A stretch of 64,000 bases of DNA from Nageia nagi (GCA_050084985.1 JBITNC010000002.1:32922001-32986000); one strand, 5' to 3'; counted from the stretch's first letter, positions 44,600-56,586 are shown. Notes: generated by a model from the letters alone, not told the origin. A program made the numbers and translations.

Positions 44600-46440
44600 G
44601 ATATTCACATCCTTTTTGGTCAATTACATGATCTTGGCTACTATCTTTGGTTCTATCTAGGCTAGTTAAACTATTTTAGCCTTGATCTCTTTATTATTTA
44701 CCTTAATGTCTCCTTCCTTTTGGGCTAACAATATCTTCATGGGACCAATATGATTCTCTATCTTTACCAGCTCTACAATACTCACCTCTAAGTATTCCTC
44801 CATCTGCTTAAACTCCTTATTGAATGGTGCTTACCTAATGGTAAAATTTAGATCATTAACCTACTTGGTTAAGTCCTTAATATACTCTTTGTAAGTTTTC
44901 AATTGAGAATTCAAGAGAACATTTTTCTTTAGCTCTTTCTTATTCTTCAATTCATACTTGATGGAATTATTCTTCACCAATTCCATATAAGTTTGGAGAA
45001 AGTTATTTTTATCTTGCAAATATATTTTGGTGTAGTCTAGCTCAATGGCCATCTTAGTCACTCCTTGCACAAGTTCCTCCAAGATAGTGTCTTGAGTAAT
45101 AATAATATGCAACTTCTTCCCCTTTGGGTCAATTTAGCTTTGTATCCTAACTTGACCCTTGGGAGTTAGGATGTTCTTCATTTTCTTATCTTCCCATATC
45201 ACTTGTCTCTTTTGCATCTCTTGTTTTTGTTTGAAAATGGTTGTGTTAAAACTTGTTGGCCTCTAATTGAGATAAATGATAATATTTTCATTGATATATA
45301 TTCATTATGTCAAATGGTATGATGATAAAATCAATCTCAAAATTTTAGATTATTACATGCATTTGTATTGATATGATAGGGGCTTCTTGATGGCTTGTTA
45401 TTATGGGTTGAGGAACTATTTGGGCAATTGGTGATGCATGAATAACTTGGGATATGGATTAGCTTGTATATGGGAAGGATGATCTGGGTGATTGAGTGGA
45501 CTAAGTAGATTTCCTTAACATAACTCAAAATTATTATGATATGGGGATATCTATAGTGGAAGTATTTAAAATTAGAAGAGGAGTAGGATGTGCAACATGT
45601 TTACTTGATATCTTGGTAGTGAAATATTTGGTCCACTTCTTCTACTTTGGGCTCCTACCTTTGTTTGGAATCTCCTTTTTCTCACAATGTTGAGTTTTTT
45701 TCTTCTTTGGTGTCTACTAAGGTGGCTTGGCTTGTTGGAATAGCTTGGTCGAGGTAGTCTAAGGCTTTTCTTGTTCTAGGGCCTCATCTTATGGAGAGGT
45801 TTCTTCAAATAAAGTATTCTCATTAACACCTTTTAAATATTTAGCTTTATCTTCATCCTCATAATATTTACCATCTAATTCTACATCCTCATATTTCTCA
45901 TCTTCATTATCTTAATCATATAATTGACTAAATTTTAGGTCTATCTTGTTATCAGCCCATGAAGTCATTTTGGTGTTTCAATCCCTTCTATACTAAAAAA
46001 AAAAAAAAAGCATGTTGTTTGTTAGTGAAATAGCTACTTTCCCTTAGTTTATTTATCAATTCTTTTCCTAATGCCATCCCTATGGGCTAAAACTTATTTA
46101 CCTTTGTATAGAAGTCTCTCCATGTAGGGAGACCTTTTACTACCACCACATTATCTAGTATGTGCAACTTATCCTCTTCTTTTTTTCTCCATTGCTCCAC
46201 ATCTAGCTAGGATTTTTCCATATACTTACTTGAAATTTTGTTCTTGGCATGCATTCTTTCTGCAAATATGTGATTCAATTCATACTCCTAAGCATAAAAT
46301 ATTTCTTTTACCTTAAGGTTGATCTTATTTTCTCTACTACCCCTTTTTGTATCAATGTAGTCTAATTATCTTTTGAATTCTAAGCTAAAAATAAAACTTG
46401 TAACATAAAATGGGAGTAATATGACCCTCTCTCTATTTTT
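44600..46440 (-). pseudogene. Unidentified decayed protein region
   Basis: Read leftward there is a consistent protein-like signal in mostly one frame, broken by stops. First comes a block with ERMHAKNKISSKYMEK, EQWRKKEEDKLHILDN and VVVVKGLPTWRDFYTKVN (46280-46090). After a 15-base T run (A run on plus, 45995-46009), MTSWADNKIDLKFSQLYD begins a strongly acidic stretch (45970-45830). A Lys-rich patch follows, then a Lys/Glu/Leu-rich coiled-coil-like segment (45112-44861). Most stops stand where Gln would fit. I do not recognise the family. It could be an extra open reading frame of a gypsy element, such as those upstream of gag in some Tat-like elements, or a DNA-transposon protein. Confidence 0.45.
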
Positions 46441-46536
46441 CCCTAACTCACTTTATGTCAACTAACTAATAGACCAAATAGTGCATGTGTTAATTCCCTA
46501 AATTAATTACACTATTGCATTATTTAGGGTCTACAT
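46441..46536 (+). repeat. Truncated gypsy LTR end
   Basis: The plus-strand sequence ends GCATTATTTAGGGTCTACA at 46536, like the 3' end of the TGTAGA/TCTACA LTR family. Its left limit is unknown. Confidence 0.45.
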
Positions 46537-46894
46537 TTGTCAGAGTAGTTATATTGCAAATCTACTGGATAAGTGTTGTTTAGCCATAAGATGTTTTAAA
46601 GGATCAACAAGACTAACAACATATGTGGTGCAATATAACAAGTAATACATTAATCTTTTTGTGGTAAATATCATAGAAAAGCAAATCTTTTCCATAGGAG
46701 TCTACCTTGTCTCCCTTCATAAATCTAGAATATTCATGTTCAGAGCCTAAATCATGGTTGTGAGTTGATTCATATTAATGTCATTGGCATCCTAAATATA
46801 GAAATATACAATTATAGTAGCCTGATCTTGATAAGAAGGTTTAGCATGATATTGCCTCTAGGGTAAGATAAATCAAGCAGTAAAGTTCACCAAA
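46537..46894 (-). pseudogene. Internally deleted gypsy leader and RNase H scrap
   Basis: On the minus strand, directly after the LTR edge at 46895, the leader starts TTTGGTGAAC, the same primer-site motif as at 59431. At the other end, 46660-46560, it reads HKKINVLLVILHH then DPLKHLMAKQHLSSRFAI, part of gypsy RNase H. Everything between leader and RNase H is missing, so this copy suffered a large internal deletion. Confidence 0.6.
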
Positions 46895-47535
46895 TGTAGT
46901 AGCTAAATAATGTGATTAATGCAAATGGAGTTGATTAATGCAATATTTCTCTACTTTATAAATATTGATGCATATATCAAAAATATGGTAATAACATGTA
47001 ACAAGAATGTACTAATTTTTACTTGGATTCTATATTCGTTCCATTAATATGAAAATGCATAAGGGATAGAACATACATTCATGAACAAGTATGCCATTAG
47101 CACCCTAGAATTGGTACATCATCAATGTCATAAGATAAGTGAAATTATGGATGTGAACAAGAATATAGCAATGAGTGAATTAGTGAATAATCAAGTTATG
47201 AACATACATGCAAACTTATAAATAATAGATGCGTAATGTAGATAGATAACGCAAGTTGTAATCCTTCAAATGATCTTCAATTGATAATCCTTGTATTAGC
47301 TTTAAATGATTATTTTCCCATGATCCACTCATGATATATAGGTCATCAAATGATGCCTTTATATATGATACAATTTTACATTACTTTGATATTTTGACCC
47401 CTTATACAATCCACAAGGGTCAAATACATGGCCTACACCTCTTTTATACATTCTTAATCCCTTTTTACATAATATTATGTTAATGGATTAAAACAATTTA
47501 TTAAATACATAAAGGTTCATTTTGAGGCATCTACA
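46895..47535 (-). repeat. Gypsy 5' LTR (TGTAGA family)
   Basis: 641 bp. On the minus strand it starts TGTAGATGCC at 47535 and ends GCTACTACA at 46895. Length and both ends match the 5268 and outer gypsy LTRs. It cuts into the older gypsy whose linker coding resumes at about 47540. Confidence 0.75.
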
Positions 47536-47539
47536 ACTA

Positions 47540-48483
47540 GGATATGATCTTAAATAACTCTTTGCATACTTTCATAATCTTCTTTATGTTCTTCAAACTA
47601 TTGTGATTACCAATATTTATATCTTACCAAGAGCTATTTCCACATCTTGGAAGGCCTTATCTTCAATCACTAGTGCTCTTTTCTTTGCACTACTTTCTTG
47701 GTTAAGGAGTTTCTTAAAAGAAATAATACCCTTGGGCAATGCATCATTTTGGAGTTGTATGATCTATCTTTCTCCCAATGGGATTCTTTAATGGCTTGCA
47801 AGTTCTAACAAAAAAGCTCTTTAGTTAGAAATTTGTTGATATATTAATAATTTAATCATAATTGAATACTTTTCAAAAGCTTCATTATCTAACACTAAGG
47901 GTTTGTATATCACATTTACACCCTTTTACATTAAGCTATTTTTATTTATATCAAACATTTCTCCCTTTTAAACTAGTGCATCTACCTCCTCATTCTCAAA
48001 CCTAGGAAAAGCCATGCAATTGATAGCATAGAAACTCTCAAAGAGATCCTAAAATATATTTCTATATGCTCTTAGGTAATAAGTTTTGTATGAGCATTTT
48101 TCATTGACTTGGTTGATTACTATTTTAGAGTCTTTGAATATCTAGATACACTAAATACCCATGTTGGTAGCCTACTTGAATCCTAGGCATAGAGGTTCAT
48201 ATTTATTTGCATTATTAGTGCAACTCCATGTAAAATGGAATACAAATTTTTTTGTTCAATATTTTGAGGAATATTTTACCACTATCTTGAAAATGATTAT
48301 AATCTTGGATATAGCATCTTTAAGGTGCATATCCCATACTTCATAACCTCTTAGTTGATGTTTTATCAAAGTTGTTACTGAAGTATTTAGCTCAATGATA
48401 ACATAGTTCTCAAGTTCAACTTCATCTATTGAATTTAGAAACTTTATGGTATTTTTATCTTCAATATGTAATTCCCTAATCAA
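47540..48483 (-). pseudogene. Archaeal RNase H and linker, old gypsy copy
   Basis: RGYEVWDMHLKD at about 48345 corresponds to RRNEIWEMFFDG of the younger copy, the catalytic FDG being lost. Then FHFTWSCTNNANKYEPLCLG (48250-48190), IKFKDSKIVINQVNEKCSYK and CMAFPRFENEEVDALV follow the archaeal-type RNase H pattern. The linker reads PLVLDNEAF and LPKGIISFKKLL (47800-47680), matching KVPKDLIPFEALFD. Stops are numerous. Confidence 0.75.
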
Positions 48484-49740
48484 TCCATAAAGATCTTATT
48501 TTCAATAGTATGCCATATTTACTTGATGCATCTTTTCCACATGGAAAGAAGATGTGGGATCACTAAACATTTTCACCTTCTTATCTATACATGGAATCAT
48601 GATGTGTGTATAATCCATGGCCAAGTAACCCCCAATTTTAGAGGTAAACTCTTTGGATAGGCAAAGCCCAAAGAAAGGTGGTAGATCCACCATTATAATG
48701 TCCTAAATTACTGATATCTCCATATACTTATATTCCTACATGTTTAACCACTTCAATTATCTTTACATTAGTTCCATCCATTTGTAACACTCCATTTGAA
48801 GTTATTGTGTATTCTAATAGCATCATGTTTGCAATTTTATTTGTTATGACAATGGTTGAAGCTCCAAAGTCACTTAAATAATTATGTACCATATGGCCTT
48901 CGATCTACAACGATATATAGAAATATGGAGGTCTTATTTTTCCCATTCTTAGTAGCTTAGTGGGAACTTATAAGTTATAATTAGATATATCTGCATCCTT
49001 ATTTTAGGCAAATAAGGCTATATTGAGAAGGTCAATGTGTATAATAATTTGTAATGCATCAAATAGCAAGACTATATAAGTAGTTCATTTCAATTTTTCA
49101 ACAATGTTGTAAGGACTTAGGGTTGAAGGCCTAGTTTCCTTTTTCAAGAACTTCTACTAAAATTGTTGAGCTAGTTCCTCTCTATGCACCCAAGTAAATG
49201 ATGGGAACCAAAATATCTTAGTAATATTCTCTCTTTCATCAATGAACTATTGATTCTCCTTAACTAATCCCATTTTACTAGTTTTGGAAGCCTCCAGATT
49301 TTTGTGTTTGATTAGCTCCTTACAAGCTTTTGTTGACTTACCTTTTGAAGGTGCTTGTGTATTTTCCTTAATAGATATCTAAATTGAGTATAAATTAAAG
49401 GTATTTGGACCTTCCTTGCATGGTTTCTTACAACTTCTAGTTTTAATAGCAAAAATACTAACCTTGATTGGGATTATATTTACAAAATTTAGTTTTAGGA
49501 CCTTGAAATGCATGCATTCCTAAGTTACCCCTCTATTTGATACCAATTAGCACTAATACTGATATGTTGGTCATGATTGTTATACATGAGGATCATTGAA
49601 AGGTATACACCAATTTGTACTTTGATTATCTAGTACTTTGGGTGATAGATGAAATCGATCCTCTTCCTTCTTCATAGGTGGAGTGTCATGGACTATTTTT
49701 TTAGGACCTTCTTGGATGCTCTTGATGATTATTTTAAAAG
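48484..49740 (-). pseudogene. Protease and pre-protease block, old gypsy copy
   Basis: The active-site region at about 48880 reads HNYLSDFGASTIVITNKIAN, aligned with HNCLVDSGAATTVMPKAV: Ser of DSGA is Phe. At 48693-48530 MVDLPPFFGLCLSKEFTSKI then GGYLAMDYTHIMIP is almost the same as the younger copy. Upstream (49120-48930) LSPYNIVEKLK, LLFDALQIIIHIDLLNIALF and KIRPPYFYISL-x-IEGH match the block before protease there. Further right the gag tail is poorly preserved. Confidence 0.75.
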
Positions 49741-50404
49741 AGAAATCTCTTAAGGTTTTTGAGATAAAATATAAATCAAGGATTTGTGAAGGTTTTTATA
49801 GTTTTTTGCACCATCTTGGGTTAAGGGAGATTTGATAAAGTAATAATTGATATTTAATTAACATTTAGATATCAATAGCTTGATATTATTAAGTTGTAAA
49901 ATATTTAAATTTATGATTTAAATATTTATTTGAATAATATTCATATTGTGATACTTTGAGTATGGAGGATTTGAAAGTTATTTTATTACTAAATCCCTTC
50001 ACTACCAGATTGACAATTTGAATTCATAATAAATTTTACTTATTTCGTATTGAATCAAGGTCTTAGCATTTAAGTATTAATGTAGATACAAATAAGACCT
50101 ACCTAATACTAGATAATTATTTTGAACTCTCTTTTAGGTAAGTATTGTCTATTAATTAAGAATTTATAAGGAATTTGTAAATTGTATTCTAGTTTTTATG
50201 TGTGTATAGAAAAAAAATTATATTTCATTTTTAGTGGTCTTTTCATGGATACATTTGTTCCTTTATGCTCTTCAAGGTAGTGAATTTAGTAGCCATAATT
50301 TGAAGCATAGATTTTATATCATTGATCTTTATCTGCATGGAACTTTTCCCTTTAATTTGTGTACTTGAGGGGGTCTTGGAAAGGTAAGAGGTATATTGGG
50401 TACT
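49741..50404 (-). pseudogene. Gag tail of old gypsy copy
   Basis: Mostly eroded. Next to the chromovirus (50400-50260) the minus strand reads PNIPLTFPRPPQVHKLKGK and MQIKINDIKSMLQIMATKFT, resembling the Pro-rich end and SSSEIQELRDLCRNMANQI of the younger gag. The segment 49860-50200 is A+T-rich with no motif. Confidence 0.5.
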
Positions 50405-51134
50405 TGATCTATAATCATTGAATGCTTATAGCATATTTGGATCCTCACTTATATATTTGAATGAAAATACATTCACCATTATGAGATTATACAAATTTCA
50501 TATAAATTTGAAAAATTACACAATGTAAATCACCAACTAGCAATCTCAAATACACAATAAGATCAACATAATGATTTATCATGGTTCACCCAATGTGGGA
50601 TAATCTAGGATGGAATTGGAGCCTTCTCTTCTCATTGTATATGGACATTATAATATTACATGCATATAAAAATACCATCAACATAATGGTAATACAATAT
50701 CCTATAATTATTGGAATCTCCTATAACAAGAAGAAAAGATAATCTCATAACTATAATAATTCTGGAATGACTCTTGGTATTCCTTCAAACTATTACAATT
50801 CTAAAATCCCAAAACTCTATAATCCTCTCTAATTGAGAATCAAGAATGATATACACCATTAAATAAGCCTCTAAAATACTCTTAAACATCAACCAAGGAA
50901 CTTGAACCATTCAATCTCTTAAAATACCATTGTCTCTTCAAATGCCCCTACTGACTCATCAAGGTGCACATCGTTAATGGCCTAAAATAATCAATTTGCA
51001 CATTGTTTGGTGGTCTAAAATTGAATACCAAAAAACTCTAGATTATGGTATTTGGTTTGTATCCAAGCACATATACCTTTGGATTGAGTATTGCTCTTGA
51101 AAAGGTAACCTAACACATCATATAATTAGGATCA
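50405..51134 (-). repeat. 3' LTR of chromovirus
   Basis: 730 bp. On the minus strand it starts TGATCCTAATTATATG at 51134. Its first three bases are the TGA stop of the pol chain (SIDEV-stop). Confidence 0.95.
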
Positions 51135-51398
51135 CACCTCATCAATGGAGAAGCATTTAATCCCACAAATGCATAGATGAGGATACAACTCCAAAACTCT
51201 TGACTTATCTATCCACTTGGCATTATTAGGCTTCTTTCCTTTCAATCTAACCAACCATAGCTCTATTTCACCTCCTCTTGTAGCATGAACCTTCTTTTGC
51301 AATATAAAATCCTTCTTGATTTCATCCATAGTATTAGGATCCAATTCATCAAGAGATGGTAAAATTTGATATGAACTTGCTTCATATTTAGTCAACAT
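51132..51398 (-). pseudogene. Chromodomain-like pol tail
   Basis: 89 residues: ILPSLDELDPNTMDEIKKDF, ILQKKVHATRGGEIELWLVR, LKGKKPNNAKWIDKSRVLEL. This is the C-terminal extension of chromoviral integrases; the E-x-L-V-(K/R)-W pattern of a chromodomain is partly kept (ELWLVRLKG...AKW). In such elements the tail is thought to guide integration to certain chromatin. This segment has no internal stop and ends at the LTR edge. Confidence 0.7.
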
Positions 51399-51419
51399 AA
51401 TACAATTTCAAATGCTCAG

Positions 51420-52571
51420 CATTCACAACTAAATATATGTTTATCTATGTTGGAAGATCCAATCTAAAAGCATTTTCACTTACTTCCTCCACAATCTCAA
51501 AGGGTCCATACCTTATAGGTTTCAACTTCTTGGCTGGTACCTACAACCTCTCCTTACTAAGATGCAACCAAACATGGTCTCCCACATGAAACTTATGGTC
51601 AACTATATGTTTTTCATGTCTCATATTGTACTTGGCTTGCCTTGTCCCAAGTTGCTCTTGGACTTTCAAATGAATTTTCCTAATCTTCTCAACAAATTTT
51701 TTAGCTTGTTTTTCCTCTTTCTCAAGTGAATCTCCTTCATCCTTTGCTTTTCAAACACACAATCAAAAGGTGAATGTGGTAAATAACCAAAACAAGTCTC
51801 AAAAATACTCTTATTAATAAAAGAATGAATTTCCCTATTGTATGAATGTTGTATATATTCAATATATTCATCCCAAAACTTAGGATGCTTGCCACAATAA
51901 CCCTTCAAGAGTTGAACTATTGTCCTATTCACCACCTCAATTTTTCCATCCATTTGAAGATGAAAGGTAGTACTTATTTTCAACCTTGTATCCATCTTTT
52001 CCCATAACCATATCCAAAACTTGCCCAAAAAACTACTATCTCTATCTTAAACAATGGAATTAAGCAATCCAAAATGAACTCAAACAAGAGAAAAGAATAA
52101 ATTTGTAGCATCTTGTCCTATTATAACCTTTTTACATGGAATCAAAAAACACATCTTGCTAAATATATCCACAAAAATAAATAAATAGTCATGAACCTTC
52201 TTAGTCATAGGAAATCCTCCCACAAAATCCATTGCGATACATTCCCATGGATGTGAGGGTACTATAAGTGGTTGATATAAACCTAATTTCTTGTTACTTG
52301 GCTTACTATTGCAACATAAAGAACAACCCCTTATGTACTTGGTAACTTGATCTTGCATCTTTGTCTAGTATACATACCTTTGCAAATTGTACAATATCTT
52401 TCCAACCCCAAAATGTCTTATAATATTTGAAGAATATGCTTCTCTAATCATTCCAATTCTTTCACTTACAAGTACATATAATGCATCAAAATGATAAAGA
52501 AGTCCATTTTGTAAATGAAATTTATCCAAACCCTCATACTTGGATCTATATGAAGACAAATTCTCATACAT
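51420..52571 (-). pseudogene. Chromovirus integrase
   Basis: Read leftward: SNIIRHFGVGKILYNL and, after a stop, YIRGCSLCCNSKPSNKK (zinc finger, partly altered), HPWECIAMDFVGGFP (Asp), YLFIFVDIFSKMCFLIPCKK. Then DRDSSFLGKFWIWLWEKMD (second Asp; a stop precedes it), FHLQMDGKIEVVNRTIVQLL (Glu), WDEYIEYIQHSYNREIHSF and FETCFGYLPHSPFDCVF. The C-terminal GDHVWLHLSKERL-like sequence lies at 51600-51540. Core residues are intact but the frame is broken. Confidence 0.85.
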
Positions 52572-52579
52572 CTCTCCAA

Positions 52580-53340
52580 AGTTAGGACCCTATGCATATG
52601 CCTCAGAAAATGACTTAGACAAAAAAGGAAAACATTTTAGCATTGAAAGGCAACTTACTAGACCCTATTTGTACACCACTAATGGTCCATAATTAGTACT
52701 ACATGCCACTAATAGTGTGGAATTTGTAGTTACAGGTAGCCTAGAAAGCATGTCAACAACCTTATTCTGTGTTCCTTTCTTATACTTTATAACTATATGA
52801 AATTATTGCAAAAAACTCATCCATCTATAGTGTCTAGTTTGTTGCAATTTTGATTGAGTTTGTAAATACTTTAATGGTTTATGATTAGTATGAATGATTG
52901 TTTCTTTCCCCATTAAGTAATGTTTCCACTTTTTTAACAACTTGAAATAATGCATACATTTCCTTATCATAAGTAGGATAATTCAAAATAGCCAAACTAA
53001 ACTTTTCACAATGATAACAAATTGGTTTACCTTCTCATAACAAAATGGTTCCCATGGCATAGTCACTTGCATCAATCTCCACCTCAAATGGCTTCTCTAA
53101 ATTTATAAGTGCTAGCACAAATGCACTAATAATCTTTTGTTTCAAAGTATCAAAAGATGTTTGTTTTTGTTTCCCCCATTGGAAAACTTTCCTCTTTTTG
53201 GTTATATCATGTAAAGGTGAAGTAATATAAGAAAAATCAACAATAAAATTTCTCAAATATTATATAGTACCTAAGAAACTCCTTACTTCAGTTACATTAG
53301 ATGGCCTTGGCCAATATACTATAGCACTTAGTTCACTAGG
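52580..53340 (-). pseudogene. Chromovirus RNase H
   Basis: 53256-53035 reads MRNFIVDFSYITSPLHDITK, FQWGKQKQTSFDTLKQKII, and KPFEVEIDASDYAMGTILL, with the EIDAS Asp intact. KYNLCCYDKEM-like and Y-x-KWMSFL-type motifs follow in other frames to about 52780. Frames are interrupted by stops after 53035. Confidence 0.8.
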
Positions 53341-54100
53341 ATCTATCTTAAGTTGTCCATGACCAATAACATGGCCCAACTACACCAAAGGCTCTTTGCC
53401 AAACTCACATTTTGAATGTTTAAATAACAAATTATCCCTATACAAAGTTTTAAACACTTGTATAATATGTACAACATGTTCTTCCCAAGGATAACTATAA
53501 ACAAGAATATCATCCAAGTATACAACAAAAAAATAATCAATAAATTGAAAAAGTACATCATTCATTACCCTCATAAAAGTGGTTGGTGCATTGCATAAAT
53601 CAAATAAATAAATAATATGCTCAAATAGGCCTGGTATTTTCTTGAAATAAGTCTTCCAAATGTCCTCCTCCTTGATTCTAACTTGGTGATATCCACTCCT
53701 CAAGTCTAATTTTGTAAAGAATCTTGCCCCTTGCAACTAATCCAAAAGATCATCTATCCAAGGCAAAGGATAGCAATTTTTTATGATGATTTTGTTTAGT
53801 GTTCTATAATAAATGCACATTCTCCAAGTTTGATTCTTCTTAAAAACCAAAATAATAGATGATCCACATGGATATGTACTTGGTCTGATCACACCTTGAT
53901 CAACCAACTCCTAAATATGTCTCCTTATCTCCCCTTGATCCAAAATTGATTATCAATACAAAGTTATTTTGAGCAATGAAGCATCAGGTAACAAATGAAT
54001 ATCATGTTGTATATCTTGCATAGGAGGTAATCCCTATGGCTCTAAAAATAAGTCAGTAAACCTCCAAACCAAATCTTGCATTTATTCCTCTCTTTTACAT
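53341..54100 (-). pseudogene. Chromovirus reverse transcriptase
   Basis: 53736-53380 reads MQGARFFTKLDLRSGYHQVR, IKEEDIWKTYFKK, LCNAPTTFMRVMNDVLFQF and FVVYLDDILVYSYPWEEHV, with catalytic YLDD intact. KHSKCEFGKEPLV closes it. The N-terminal part (53960-53740) holds QGEIRRHIQELVDQG and [19 protein letters not shown] with stops. Confidence 0.85.
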
Positions 54101-54369
54101 GCTATTGATGGCCTACAATCAGTATTTCATGTTGTTGATAGTGTGAGATTCACCTCACCTGAGGCTCTTATTTTCACTATGACTAGAACAAACTTTTTAT
54201 AAGCATTCACAATACATTTTACCTAATTGGAAATTACCAAAGGTAGCTTTTTTTTTTCTTTTATGTGCACTAGCTTAAAACATCTTTCACCAATCATAAT
54301 CTGTACAATCTTCTATAATAAATACCATATCTATCCCACATATAAGGGTTACCAAGAATAACACCATAA

Positions 54370-54640
54370 ATGTCTAAAGGAACAACATCAACCATAACTT
54401 CATCAATGTACTTTGCACAAATAGCAAATTTCAACTTAAATTACTTAATGACTTGCAAGCTAGCATTAGGATGCACTCAACCCAAAGGATATTGATTTGG
54501 ATGGTTGAAAGTTTCCAATCCCAAATTACTTACCATAGTCTCTGAAATTAAGTTTTCTTGAGAACCTGAATCAATAATGCAATCTACTTTGGTTTTCTTA
54601 ATTTGTATTTTGAGGTGGAATAATTGAATCCTTTGTTCTT
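54370..54640 (-). pseudogene. Chromovirus aspartic protease
   Basis: KVDCIIDSGSQENLISETMV at about 54592-54530 carries an intact D-S-G site, followed by NLGLETFNHPNQYPLGWVHP and IDEVMVDVVPLDIYGVILGN. It is the usual retropepsin located between zinc knuckle and RT; the frame is broken downstream. Confidence 0.75.
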
Positions 54641-54665
54641 TAATATCTTTAGGTTCTTCAACTTT

Positions 54666-55850
54666 TTAAATCATTGAACAATTTACTCTTTCATCAACAT
54701 CTGAACTTCCCTTAATATCATCACATCTAAGAACCATAGCATTAGTTTTCTCCTTATTCTTATGCTTATATGGACATAATTTTGGATGTAATTTCCAACA
54801 TTTATCATCAACATGACCATATTTATCATAATTACTACAATGTCTACTATCACCTTCTTTGTTCAAAATATTATTGGTCTTAGTTTCTTGCTTACCTTTG
54901 CCTTTATCTTGAGATTTAACTTTCTCTTTTCCTCCTCTCGAATTAGAAGCCTTCTTTGATTTGTAATGTTATCTCCTTAGTTATTCATCCTCCTCTAATT
55001 ATTATCCTTGCACATGCACTTGATCAAGATTAGTAGGATTAAACAACATGATAGTATTTTGCAAATGACTATGTAAACCTCTAATGTACTTCATTAAAGT
55101 TTGAGGATCTTTTAGTGAAACCCCAAGCAAAGTAGCTTATTTCCTAAATTTCATAGTGTATTCTTGAACATTTTTCCCTCTTTATTTTCTAAATAATTTC
55201 CATTTCATTAATTATTTATTATGATGCCCTAATGGATAGAATTGATCTCTTAACAACTCCTTAAATTCATTCCAAGAAGATATTTTTGATAAGTGTTCAT
55301 AATTAAGAGTTTCTACATGACTTTCCCACCAAACTAAAGCATGTTGACTCATATTTAATCTAGCAAAAGAGATTTTATCAACATCATTTACAACACTATA
55401 AATTTGGAAATAAACCTCCAATTATTTCAACCAATTGTTCACCTTTTATGCTTCAACCTCTCCTCCAAAAGTAGGAATGTTCACTTTGGCCTCCATCTTG
55501 AATGGAACTTGATTTGATGAATATGATGAATTAGGTCTCCTAACAACATCATGATATATTTTGTTGATATTTACATTTGCTCCAACATCCAAAACTCAAC
55601 CAAACAAGCCAAATGATTCTCCATTGTTGAAAATCTCCTTTCAAAATTGACATTTGTCTTGGTAGATATAGTAGACTGTTGCTCCTTTGCATTATCCATT
55701 TTAGTTGCTCTAACCCTCTACCAATCTTAGTATCCTCTAGAATCAATTTTGGTCTTTTATATCTCCTCCCAAACATGAAAAACTACATCATTGGTAGCTT
55801 GAAATATCCAAAATTTTGGCCCCAAATTTGACGTACATAGGCTTTGATAC
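54666..55850 (-). pseudogene. Chromovirus gag with altered zinc knuckle
   Basis: The capsid part is seen at 55421-55212: KISFARLNMSQHALVWWESH and WNEFKELLRDQFYPLGH, the typical chromoviral Gag core. The zinc knuckle at about 54840-54785 reads HCSNYDKYGHVDDKCWKLHP; the second Cys of CCHC is Tyr. MFGRRYKRPKLI near 55776 marks the N-terminal part. Frames change at least three times. Confidence 0.8.
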
Positions 55851-55852
55851 CA
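55840..55852 (-). other. Primer-binding site of chromovirus
   Basis: Minus-strand TGGTATCAAAGCC, one G-to-A change from the initiator tRNA-Met site, two bases from the 5' LTR. Confidence 0.85.
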
Positions 55853-55854
55853 TG

Positions 55855-56581
55855 TGATCCGTAATCATCGGATGCTTATAGCATACCTAGATATTCACTT
55901 ATAGATTTGAATGAAAATACATTCATCATTATGAGATCATACAAATTAAATATAAATTTGAAAAATTGCATAATGTAAATCACTAACTAGTAATCTCAAA
56001 CACACAACAAGATCAATATAATGATTTACCCTAGTTCACCCAATGTGAGCTAATCCAGCATGGAATTAGAGCCTTCTCTTCTCATTATATATAGAAATTA
56101 TAATATTACATGCATAGAGATACCATCAATATAATGGAAATACAATCTCCTAGAATTATTACAATCTCCTACAATAAGAAGAAAATGCAATCTCAGAACT
56201 ACAACAATTCTAGAATGACTCTTAGTCTTCCTTCAAACTATTACAATTCTAAAATCTTAAAACTCTACAATCCTCTCTAATTGAGAATCAAGAATTAGAT
56301 ATGTCATTAAATAATCCTTCAAAATACTTTAAAACATCATCCAAGGAACATGAACTACTTAGTATCCCAAAATGCCACTATCTCTTCAAATTCCCCTACT
56401 AACTCATCAAGGTGCATGTCGTTAGCAACCTAAAATTAGTAATTTGCATGTCGCTAGTGGCCTAAAATTGAATTTCAAAAAACTCCAAATTTTGGTATTT
56501 AATCTATCTCTAATCACATATACCTTTATATTGAGTATTGCTCCTAAAATGATAACCTAACACATGATCTAATTTGGATCA
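55855..56581 (-). repeat. 5' LTR of chromovirus
   Basis: 727 bp, collinear with 50405-51134. On the minus strand it starts TGATCCAAATTAGATC and ends CGATGATTACGGATCA. Confidence 0.95.
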
Positions 56582-56586
56582 GTACT

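Larger units (their letters stand above)
50405..56581 (-). mobile_element. Complete chromovirus (Ty3/gypsy), GTACT duplication
   Basis: A 6177-bp element with LTRs 50405-51134 and 55855-56581 (730 and 727 bp, edges TGATC/GGATCA) and a perfect 5-bp target duplication GTACT (50400-50404 and 56582-56586). Right to left: primer site, gag, zinc knuckle, protease, RT, RNase H, integrase, chromodomain-like tail, LTR. Stops and shifts are scattered through all domains. LTR copies differ noticeably by eye, so it is not recent. It inserted into the gag of the older PR-aRNH gypsy. Confidence 0.95.
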
